5,013 nucleotides of DNA from positions 1-5,013 of the forward strand of contig JAFMJA010000208.1 of assembly GCA_017853735.1 (NCBI GenBank), read 5' to 3'. Each line of letters starts with the position of its first letter. Position 1 is the first letter of the stretch. The notes beneath the pieces are model-generated. The model was given only the letters and a program-made list of their open reading frames with translations. It was not told the DNA's origin and did no database searches. Shown piece by piece: positions 1 to 5,013 of this stretch. Source of the DNA: Burkholderiaceae bacterium (GTDB taxonomy: Bacteria > Pseudomonadota > Gammaproteobacteria > Burkholderiales > Burkholderiaceae_C). Both the position numbers and the translations under genes were made by a program.

Positions 1-980
1 AGCAATTGCGGGATAAAAGCCTGGGCATTGGCATCGCCTTCGACGATGCCGCGCAGGGTCTTGCCGTGGAGCATCATGTCGCGCACATCGACTTGCAGGG
101 TGGTGCCTGGAGCGGCGCCGCCGACAAATCCGCATCGACCCAGCGGCGCCAGCACGTCCAGGGCCATGCGCAAGACTTCAGGGTGGGCGGTGGTGTCCAG
201 ACTGACGTTGGCACCGCCACCACAGATGGCCTTGATCTGCTGAGCCAAATCGTCGCTCTCGGCCAATACGCCGTGCGTGGCGCCTAGGCTCTGGGCCAAA
301 TCCAGGCGCGAAGCCACCCGGTCGACTGCCACGATGGTGCTTGCCCCCATGGCACGTGCTGCCATGATGGCCGCCATACCCACCGCGCCGCTACCCAACA
401 CCACGACGCTTTGGCCGGCCTCGGGCCGCAGCACGTTCAGCATTGCGCCAGCCCCGGTTTGCAGGCCGCAACCCATGGGTCCCAGCATGGGAAACAAATT
501 GTCATCGACCGCGTCGGGCACGTGCACCACGTTGGTCTCGTTCACCAGGCAATGACTGGCGAAAGATGACTGGCCAAAAAAATGGTGTCGCACGGGTTGA
601 CCGGCGCGGGCCAGGCCGGTGCTGCCGTCGGGTCGTTGCCCCAGGAAGTTTCTGCCAAAAAAGTACTGGCAATAACTGGGCGCCCAATTTTGACAAGTGG
701 GGCAGGTCTGGCAGTGGTTGTAACTGAGCAGCACCCGGTCACCTGGCTTGAAGCGGCTGATGGCCGTACCCACTGCCTCAACCACCCCCGCGCCTTCGTG
801 ACCCAGCACGATAGGCTGCTCAACCGGAAAGGGTCGCTTGAGCATCGAGATGTCGGTATGGCACAGGCCAGTGGCAACCAGCCGTACCCGCATCTCGTCT
901 GGGCGGGGTTCTTCCATCTGCAGGGTTTGCAGGCGCATTGGCGTGCCCGGTTGGTCGAGCACGACAGCGGTGATGTCCAT
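1..980 (-). CDS. Zinc-dependent aryl/benzyl-alcohol dehydrogenase, XylB-like (C-terminus cut by window edge)
   Basis: Cytoplasmic NAD-dependent oxidation of a primary, probably benzylic, alcohol to its aldehyde. 326 residues are visible; the family usually has about 365-375, so about 40 C-terminal residues lie beyond position 1. Seen in the translation: catalytic zinc ligands C40 (in CHTD), H61 (in GHEGAG) and C171 (in GPMGCG); structural zinc ligands C90, C93, C96 and C104; Rossmann motif GSGAVG at 196-201; and acidic D220 at the end of the second beta strand, which favours NAD over NADP. The stretch FFGQSSFASH near 134-143 is typical of the benzyl-alcohol/geraniol dehydrogenase group. The ATG at 980 is preceded by AAGGA with good spacing. 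The gene lies 17 bp downstream of the oxygenase, so it is cotranscribed and probably oxidises that enzyme's product. A glutathione-dependent formaldehyde dehydrogenase is a less likely alternative. The family is secure; the substrate is inferred. Confidence 0.93.
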   Translation of the reverse strand, partial: MDITAVVLDQPGTPMRLQTLQMEEPRPDEMRVRLVATGLCHTDISMLKRPFPVEQPIVLGHEGAGVVEAVGTAISRFKPGDRVLLSYNHCQTCPTCQNWAPSYCQYFFGRNFLGQRPDGSTGLARAGQPVRHHFFGQSSFASHCLVNETNVVHVPDAVDDNLFPMLGPMGCGLQTGAGAMLNVLRPEAGQSVVVLGSGAVGMAAIMAARAMGASTIVAVDRVASRLDLAQSLGATHGVLAESDDLAQQIKAICGGGANVSLDTTAHPEVLRMALDVLAPLGRCGFVGGAAPGTTLQVDVRDMMLHGKTLRGIVEGDANAQAFIPQL

Positions 981-986
981 AGGTGT

Positions 987-991
987 TCCTT
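987..991 (-). promoter_or_regulatory. Ribosome binding site of the alcohol dehydrogenase
   Basis: AAGGA on the minus strand, 6 nt before the ATG at 980. It lies inside the 17-bp gap after the oxygenase stop codon, so the dehydrogenase has its own strong initiation signal within the shared transcript. It fixes the start codon. Confidence 0.75.
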
Positions 992-997
992 CTTGAA

Positions 998-2041
998 TCA
1001 GGCCGCACTGTGCAAAGGTGCGGGGGTCTGCTCTTGTTTCAGCAATTCGTTGATCATGAAGCGCACGCGGCCCAATGCGGCATCGTTGCGCACCGACAGC
1101 GGCTGGATCTCAGGCGGGCAGGCCTCCCAGGACTTTTGCTGCGCTTCAATAATCCAGTTGTCCTCGGCAAAGGCTTTGGCGATACCTTGACCCACCTGCT
1201 CAATCACACTGTTGTCGCCATGCGGAAACTGACACGGCTGTACCCAGAAGTAATGACTGGTTTTCTCTGTCTCGGGGGTGAGCAGCGAGAAGTGACGCAG
1301 GTGCAGACCGCCGGGTCGCTCATGGGGGGCACCCTCGGCCCCAGTGGGTACCGAGCCAGCCCAGTTTTCAAACACCGAGGGCAACCACCAGACCTGGCGG
1401 TTCCAGAAGTCGACCTTGCCTTCGAAACGCCCCGCCATGGCGTGCAAGGGTGAGGCCTCGCAGTCGCGGATTTCTCGTACCAAGCGGATGCCACGCTCAA
1501 ACGGCGTGATCTGCGGGTGGGAGTTTGGAAAGGCAGCGTTGGCCAGTGTGGTGCGGTGGACGTAGGTGAGGTGTGAGAAATCGAGCAGATTGTCGGCGAT
1601 CAGTTGGTAGTTGGCCTTGTAGTGGATGTAGCCGCGCGCCGTCGGCCAGGCGGGGTCGTCGTTCCAGTGCACGTCGACGATCAACTCGGGATCGGCACGT
1701 TGTGCCTCGCCCATCCAGATCCACAGCAGGCCATGACGCTCGACCAGGGGAAAGGACTGCACGCACATCTTGGGTGGGATCACGCTTTGGCCAGGGATTT
1801 CGATACAGGCCCCTTGCGGGCTGAATTTCATGCCGTGGTAACGGCAGCGGATGCCGTCGGCCTCGACATCGCCCATCGACAAGGGTGCAAAGCGGTGACA
1901 GCAGCGGTCTTGCAGGGCAACGCAGGGGCCGCTCGGCGTGCGAAACAGGACCACCGGCTCACCCAGAATGGTACGTGCCAAGGGCCGCTCGGAGCACTCG
2001 TGGACGAAGGCGGCGACGTACCAGGCGTTGCGTACGAACAT
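998..2041 (-). CDS. Rieske non-heme iron aromatic monooxygenase, TsaM/VanA-like oxygenase component
   Basis: 347 residues, the usual length for VanA, TsaM and dicamba-type oxygenases. It is the terminal oxygenase of a two-component system that hydroxylates an aromatic methyl group or removes an O-methyl group. The N-terminal MFVRNAWYVAA is a hallmark of this subfamily. The Rieske [2Fe-2S] ligands are C47, H49, C66 and H69. The catalytic iron site reads D150-x3-D154-xx-H157-x4-H162, with D294 (in AEDNW) as probable third ligand. The RCCHR context, the IPPK stretch near 88-91 and the PETEKTSHY stretch near 255-263 resemble my memory of p-toluenesulfonate monooxygenase TsaM; this was not aligned. 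The open frame continues upstream to 2344, but the ATG at 2041 has AGGAG six bases before it and starts at the conserved N-terminus. First gene of an operon with the alcohol dehydrogenase. It needs a ferredoxin-reductase partner, which is not in this window. The substrate is uncertain. Confidence 0.94.
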   Translation of the reverse strand: MFVRNAWYVAAFVHECSERPLARTILGEPVVLFRTPSGPCVALQDRCCHRFAPLSMGDVEADGIRCRYHGMKFSPQGACIEIPGQSVIPPKMCVQSFPLVERHGLLWIWMGEAQRADPELIVDVHWNDDPAWPTARGYIHYKANYQLIADNLLDFSHLTYVHRTTLANAAFPNSHPQITPFERGIRLVREIRDCEASPLHAMAGRFEGKVDFWNRQVWWLPSVFENWAGSVPTGAEGAPHERPGGLHLRHFSLLTPETEKTSHYFWVQPCQFPHGDNSVIEQVGQGIAKAFAEDNWIIEAQQKSWEACPPEIQPLSVRNDAALGRVRFMINELLKQEQTPAPLHSAA

Positions 2042-2047
2042 GGGATA

Positions 2048-2052
2048 CTCCT
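2048..2052 (-). promoter_or_regulatory. Ribosome binding site of the Rieske oxygenase
   Basis: AGGAG on the minus strand, 6 nt before the ATG at 2041. It decides the start: the open frame runs 300 bp further upstream, but none of those starts fits the family N-terminus, and the extension would cross the promoter and antisense the regulator gene. Confidence 0.8.
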
Positions 2053-2068
2053 GCAAAAAAAGTCCCTC

Positions 2069-2098
2069 ATCATAGGAAAGCCCGCGCCTTGGGGCCAA
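2069..2098 (-). promoter_or_regulatory. Candidate sigma70 promoter of the oxygenase-alcohol dehydrogenase operon
   Basis: On the minus strand, TTGGCC (complement of 2093-2098; 4 of 6 matches to TTGACA) is followed after 18 nt by TATGAT (complement of 2069-2074; 5 of 6 matches to TATAAT). Transcription would start near 2062, giving a leader of about 20 nt that contains the ribosome binding site. The weak -35 box suits an activator-dependent promoter. Found by eye; no experimental support. Confidence 0.45.
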
Positions 2099-2101
2099 TA
2101 C

Positions 2102-2140
2102 ATTCATTGAAACCTGATTCAAAAATCGAATTGCCCGAAT
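2102..2140. promoter_or_regulatory. Candidate LysR-type operator: cluster of ATTC/GAAT half-sites
   Basis: An AT-rich patch in the divergent region holds ATTC at 2102-2105 and 2117-2120 and GAAT at 2128-2131 and 2137-2140. The inner pair forms a 15-bp interrupted dyad, ATTC-N7-GAAT (2117-2131), that fits the LysR T-N11-A pattern (T2118, A2130). A second dyad, TTGAA-N6-TTCAA, sits at 2107-2122. The centre near 2124 lies about 60 bp upstream of the inferred oxygenase transcription start, where regulators of this family usually place their recognition site. The spacing and symmetry are seen; the binding is inferred. Confidence 0.45.
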
Positions 2141-2171
2141 CCGGTCGGCTCCAAAGTACCTACCCAGCTCC

Positions 2172-3062
2172 ATGAAAATCCAGACCCTGGTCGCCTTGTT
2201 GCGCATCGAAGCCCTTGGCAGTATCCGCGCCGCGGCAGCTGCCTTGCATGTTTCGCAGCCAGCGCTGACCCAGGCCATCCAGCAACTTGAAGAGGAGCTG
2301 GGCGCGCAGCTGCTTATTCGTTCCCCCAGTGGTATTGCCTTCACCGAGTATGGCCGGTCGGTGTTGCGACATGCCCGCCTGATGGTCAGCGAGACCCAGC
2401 GGGTAAAGGAAGAAATCGCCCAGATGCGGGGCGATGGGGCCGGTCATATCCGTCTGGCGGCTTCCCCCGCCATATCTCTTTCTTTGCTGCCCCAGGCCTT
2501 GCGACCCTTCACCCGCAAGTTTCCCCAGGTTCGGGTGCACTGCATCGATGGCGTCTCGCCCATGGTCCATCCGGCCTTGCGTAGCGGGGCCATCGATTTT
2601 GCGCTGACTCCCGTACGGGCCGATGAACTCGAGACCGGCCTGGTGGCTGAATGGCTGTGCGAACGCGAGATTGTGGTGGCCGCCCACTGCGACAACCCCC
2701 ATCACCGCGCCCGTTCGTTGGCCGAGCTGGTGCATGCCCGATGGGTGCACGCCACCCCCAGCAATGGTCCTGGTGCGGCCATCGACGCCTTGTTCCTGAA
2801 AGCCGGTCTGGAACCTCCGACGCCGGTGATGGTTTGTGAATCGCTGCTGGCCTTGCCCGAAATCGTGCGCGACACGGACTTCGTCACGACATTGCCGGAA
2901 GCGCTATTCCAGCGCGTCAAGCAATCGCATGGCCTGCGTCAGATCGAGCTGTCTGTGCCCCTCCCCAAGCTACAAATCGCTATCTTGCGCATGGAGCATG
3001 TGCCCCTCACCCCGGTTGCCCAAGAGTTGTTGGGGTGGGTGCGCCAGGCAGCGCAAGCCTAA
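2172..3062 (+). CDS. LysR-type transcriptional regulator, TsaR-like
   Basis: 296 residues, normal for the family. An N-terminal winged helix-turn-helix covers about residues 1-60, with the recognition region around ALHVSQPALTQAIQQLEEEL (24-43). A linker helix follows to about 90, then the two-lobed effector domain from GHIRLAASPA (91-100) to near the end. The AASPAIS loop (96-102) sits where LysR proteins commonly contact their effector. Many positions match my memory of TsaR, the p-toluenesulfonate regulator of Comamonas testosteroni: the MK-QTL opening, the GHI--AASPAI loop, DG--P-V-P-LR, DFALT at 142-146 and the CES-LALP block at 222-229. This was not aligned. It is divergent from the oxygenase operon and probably activates it in response to the substrate or an intermediate. 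No clear ribosome binding site precedes the ATG, suggesting weak translation, but no better start exists upstream. Confidence 0.93.
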   Translation: MKIQTLVALLRIEALGSIRAAAAALHVSQPALTQAIQQLEEELGAQLLIRSPSGIAFTEYGRSVLRHARLMVSETQRVKEEIAQMRGDGAGHIRLAASPAISLSLLPQALRPFTRKFPQVRVHCIDGVSPMVHPALRSGAIDFALTPVRADELETGLVAEWLCEREIVVAAHCDNPHHRARSLAELVHARWVHATPSNGPGAAIDALFLKAGLEPPTPVMVCESLLALPEIVRDTDFVTTLPEALFQRVKQSHGLRQIELSVPLPKLQIAILRMEHVPLTPVAQELLGWVRQAAQA

Positions 3063-3160
3063 ATCCACCAGCTTCAAGCCCATTTGTGGTGCGCCTTCAA
3101 GCTTGAGATACCTCCGTCGAGGCGCTTGGGTCAGTCCCGGTTGTCATCAACGCCAATCTT

Positions 3161-3189
3161 TTGGCCCTATGATCGGTACAACCTATAGG
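3161..3189 (+). promoter_or_regulatory. Candidate promoter and LysR-type site upstream of the aldehyde dehydrogenase
   Basis: The 15-mer ATCGGTACAACCTAT at 3172-3186 is an imperfect dyad around ACA with T3173-N11-A3185 spacing, close to the generic ATC-N9-GAT LysR pattern. It is flanked by CCTAT (3166-3170) and ATAGG (3185-3189), a further inverted pair, and the self-complementary CCTATAGG lies at 3182-3189. Possible core promoter elements overlap it: TTGGCC (3161-3166), 17 nt, TATAGG (3184-3189); or TATGAT (3168-3173) as the -10 box. The two readings cannot be separated by eye. Either supports transcription of the aldehyde dehydrogenase independent of read-through from the regulator, with a leader of roughly 70-90 nt. 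Confidence 0.35.
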
Positions 3190-3215
3190 ATGATTTTTTC
3201 ATTGCTGGCTTTCGC

Positions 3216-3225
3216 AGAGGCCTCT
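3216..3225. repeat. 10-bp perfect palindrome in the aldehyde dehydrogenase leader
   Basis: AGAGGCCTCT is fully self-complementary. It lies about 40 nt before the aldehyde dehydrogenase start, between the candidate promoter and the ribosome binding site. It has no loop, so a stable RNA hairpin of its own is doubtful; a protein site or chance are both possible. Confidence 0.3.
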
Positions 3226-3255
3226 TTGCCTCTTCGATCGGATGAGCATTTGCGC

Positions 3256-3260
3256 AAGGA
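3256..3260 (+). promoter_or_regulatory. Ribosome binding site of the aldehyde dehydrogenase
   Basis: AAGGA, 7 nt before the ATG at 3268. It favours this start over the in-frame upstream ATGs at 3169 and 3190, which would add 33 or 26 residues not expected in the family and which overlap the candidate promoter. Confidence 0.75.
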
Positions 3261-3267
3261 ACAAAAC

Positions 3268-4707
3268 ATGAACGACACGCTTCCTAAGTACCGTTGCCCC
3301 AATCTTTTGCTGGGAGGCGAGTGGCGTCCTGGTCGCCATGCCCAGCGATTGAAAATCCATAACCCGGCAACTGGCGAGGTACTTGATGAGCTCAGCTTGG
3401 CCGGTGTGGAAGATTTGCAGCTGGCTTTGCAAACGACGCAAAGCGCCTTTGAAACCTGGCGCAAAGTGCCCGCCCATGAACGGTGTGCAAGGCTGGAGCG
3501 GGGTGTGGCTCGCCTCAGGGAAAACACTGAACGCATTGCCACTTTGCTCACACTGGAGCAAGGTAAAACCTTGGCTGAAGCCCGTGCTGAGTGTGCTATG
3601 GCTGCCGACCTGATCAAGTGGTATGCAGAGGAAGCGCGCCGTATTTATGGTCGGATTATTCCTGCCCGCATGCCCAACAGCCGAATGGATGTGTTGAAAT
3701 TTCCGGTGGGCCCGGTTGCCGCTTTTTCGCCATGGAATTTTCCGTTGGTACTTTCGGCGCGAAAAATTGGTGGCGCCTTGGCGGCCGGTTGTTCGATTTT
3801 GGTGAAAGCTGCCGAGGAAACCCCTGCCAGTGTGGCCGCAATGGTCGACTGCTTGAATCAGGAACTCCCGCCTGGCGTGATTCAGCTCATATTTGGCGTA
3901 CCCAGCGAAGTGTCAGAGACACTGATTCGCTCACCCATCGTGCGAAAAGTGACATTCACGGGTTCCGTGCCAGTGGGTCGCCATCTGGCTCAGCTGGCTG
4001 CCCAGAATCTCAAGCGGATCACACTCGAATTGGGAGGGCATGCTCCTGTAATCGTTTGCGCAGATGCCGACCTAGAGCGTACGGTGAACTTGATGGTGCA
4101 GCACAAGTTTCGAAATGCGGGGCAAGCCTGTCTTGCACCGACAAGGTTCTTTGTTGACAAACGTATCTATGGCGATTTTGTCGAAGCGTTTGGCGTCGCC
4201 AGTTCTGCTTTGCGGGTGGGGTCGGGTCTGGAAGCGTCAACGCAAATGGGCCCGGTAGCCAGTGCGCGCCGCCAATCGGCAGTGAAGAGCTTGATCGATC
4301 GATCGGTTGCGATGGGGGCCCGTTCAGTCGCCGGCGATGCGCCTGAGCAGGGTAGTTTTGTGGCGCCAACTTTGCTGGCTGATGTGCCGATGGAGGCGCC
4401 CATCTTGACCGAGGAGCCATTCGGCCCGGTGGCTTGTGCGATGCCATTTGATAACCTGGATGCGGCCATTTCGATGGCCAACGCCAACCCCTATGGTCTG
4501 GCGGGCTACCTGTTCACCGACTCGGCCAAAGCGATCTTGGCGGTTTCTGAGCGTCTGGAAGTGGGAAGCCTGGCAATCAACGGAATGGCAGTCTCTGTGC
4601 CGGAGGCACCGTTTGGTGGGCTGAAGGACAGTGGCTATGGCAGCGAATCAGGCATCGAGGGCATGGAAGCCTTCCTCGACACCAAGTTCATGCACTACGT
4701 GGCTTGA
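3268..4707 (+). CDS. NAD-dependent aldehyde dehydrogenase, succinate-semialdehyde-dehydrogenase-like family
   Basis: 479 residues, full length for the family. It is a cytoplasmic enzyme oxidising an aldehyde to its carboxylic acid. Seen: PWNFP with oxyanion residue N157; cofactor-binding K180 followed by E183 (in KAAEETP), matching the glutamate that selects NAD in ALDH2; TGS at 231-233 in the dinucleotide fold; general base E254 in LELGG; nucleophile C288 in NAGQAC; and E383 in EEPFGP. The nucleophile is followed by LAPTRFF rather than the CxC context of GabD, so the redox-switch cysteine is absent and succinate semialdehyde need not be the substrate. Next to the oxygenase and alcohol dehydrogenase, oxidation of an aromatic aldehyde (as by TsaD) is the likely role. 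It follows the regulator by 205 bp on the same strand and probably has its own promoter. By eye its GC content is lower than that of its neighbours, suggesting a separate origin. Confidence 0.93.
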   Translation: MNDTLPKYRCPNLLLGGEWRPGRHAQRLKIHNPATGEVLDELSLAGVEDLQLALQTTQSAFETWRKVPAHERCARLERGVARLRENTERIATLLTLEQGKTLAEARAECAMAADLIKWYAEEARRIYGRIIPARMPNSRMDVLKFPVGPVAAFSPWNFPLVLSARKIGGALAAGCSILVKAAEETPASVAAMVDCLNQELPPGVIQLIFGVPSEVSETLIRSPIVRKVTFTGSVPVGRHLAQLAAQNLKRITLELGGHAPVIVCADADLERTVNLMVQHKFRNAGQACLAPTRFFVDKRIYGDFVEAFGVASSALRVGSGLEASTQMGPVASARRQSAVKSLIDRSVAMGARSVAGDAPEQGSFVAPTLLADVPMEAPILTEEPFGPVACAMPFDNLDAAISMANANPYGLAGYLFTDSAKAILAVSERLEVGSLAINGMAVSVPEAPFGGLKDSGYGSESGIEGMEAFLDTKFMHYVA

Positions 4708-4771
4708 ATTTGATCTTGCGCTATTCGAAAATCGGGAACCTTGAGACGTAGAGTATTGCCAAGCTCGCTGA
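4708..4771. other. Convergent gap without a recognisable terminator
   Basis: 64 bp between the stop of the aldehyde dehydrogenase and the stop of the converging minus-strand frame. I see no GC-rich stem followed by a T-run on either strand, so transcription may end by another mechanism. Confidence 0.5.
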
Positions 4772-5013
4772 TCACCCTGACCGGCGACCGCGAGCGCGCA
4801 CACTAGACCCAATGATCAGCAACACCGCAGCAATACAGACGATGATGGCTGCGACGATTGGCAAAGCAGGCCTGGGAGCCCTGATCCAACCTAGGGCGTC
4901 TGCGAGGGCTTGAAAGAACCAGGCTGTCAGGGGTGCGAACGCCATCATCGCCGTCAGATTCTCCGTGGTGATCTTCACCACTGACGAAAAGTTCAAATAC
5001 ATCATGAACGTAA
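4772..5013 (-). CDS. C-terminal end of a polytopic membrane protein, possibly a DMT/EamA-type transporter
   Basis: The frame is open to the right window edge and ends with TGA at 4772. Counting from the methionine at 5005, two hydrophobic segments are visible, about residues 17-40 (rich in A, L, F, W) and 47-68 (rich in I, V, A), joined by a short loop with RAPRP. An arginine-rich tail follows (SVRARGRRSG), which by the positive-inside rule would be cytoplasmic. This looks like the last helix pair of an inner-membrane transporter; the PLTAWFFQALADALGW stretch faintly recalls EamA/DMT proteins, but I do not recognise the family with certainty. The methionine at 5005 is probably internal: only eight bases lie upstream, they show no ribosome binding site, and the frame continues. 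If a transporter, it could import the cluster's substrate, but it faces the aldehyde dehydrogenase convergently and may be unrelated. Confidence 0.5.
   Translation of the reverse strand, partial: TFMMYLNFSSVVKITTENLTAMMAFAPLTAWFFQALADALGWIRAPRPALPIVAAIIVCIAAVLLIIGSSVRARGRRSG

Noticed and set aside
576..582. Run of seven A in the alcohol dehydrogenase as a possible frameshift site
   Set aside because: The frame continues intact on both sides through conserved FFGQSSF; no slippage or break is indicated.
582..1453. Plus-strand open frames of about 156-202 codons opposite the oxygenase and dehydrogenase
   Set aside because: They are antisense shadows of two strongly supported genes, with no recognisable domain and no ribosome binding site.
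2042..2344. N-terminal extension of the Rieske oxygenase frame upstream of 2041
   Set aside because: It runs antisense through the regulator gene and the promoter region. The ATG at 2041 has an ideal AGGAG and begins the conserved MFVRNAWYVAA.
3101..3138. Possible terminator after the regulator gene (CAAGC/GCTTG and CCTC-CGTC-GAGG pairings)
   Set aside because: The stems are only 4-5 bp and no T-run follows, so a rho-independent terminator cannot be claimed.
2836..3267. Long in-frame extension of the aldehyde dehydrogenase into the regulator gene
   Set aside because: It is out of frame with the regulator, has no family resemblance and lacks a ribosome binding site; AAGGA before 3268 gives a standard start and length.
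4293..4304. Three tandem GATC units
   Set aside because: They lie inside the aldehyde dehydrogenase coding sequence (Leu-Ile-Asp-Arg-Ser) and are explained by codon choice.

Overview
The window reads as a catabolic gene cluster of a Gram-negative proteobacterium. A betaproteobacterium of the order Burkholderiales is most likely, judged from the GC-rich codon use, AGGAG/AAGGA ribosome binding sites and the style of the proteins (inference, no search was run). It holds four well-supported genes plus the end of a fifth. No RNA gene, insertion sequence, CRISPR array or origin is visible.

Layout, left to right. (1) Positions 1-980, minus strand: a zinc-dependent NAD alcohol dehydrogenase of the benzyl/aryl-alcohol type (XylB-like), running off the left edge with roughly 40 C-terminal residues missing. 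(2) 998-2041, minus: a complete Rieske non-heme iron monooxygenase of the VanA/TsaM type, 17 bp upstream of the dehydrogenase and surely in one operon with it. (3) 2042-2171: a 130-bp divergent control region with a plausible sigma70 promoter for the oxygenase and a cluster of ATTC/GAAT half-sites that suits a LysR-type operator. (4) 2172-3062, plus: a LysR-type regulator that reads very like TsaR, the p-toluenesulfonate regulator. (5) 3063-3267: a 205-bp gap with a candidate regulator site and promoter. (6) 3268-4707, plus: a complete NAD-dependent aldehyde dehydrogenase of the succinate-semialdehyde-dehydrogenase-like group. (7) 4708-5013: a convergent gap and the C-terminal end of a minus-strand membrane protein.

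Together the enzymes make a logical three-step oxidation. The Rieske enzyme hydroxylates an aromatic side chain (methyl to hydroxymethyl), the zinc dehydrogenase makes the aldehyde, and the aldehyde dehydrogenase makes the carboxylate, under control of the divergent LysR protein. This mirrors the known tsaR/tsaMBCD plan of p-toluenesulfonate degradation. It differs in having a zinc-dependent alcohol dehydrogenase where tsa has a short-chain one (TsaC), and in having the aldehyde dehydrogenase on the other side of the regulator. No reductase partner (TsaB/VanB type) is in view. The real substrate cannot be read from the sequence.
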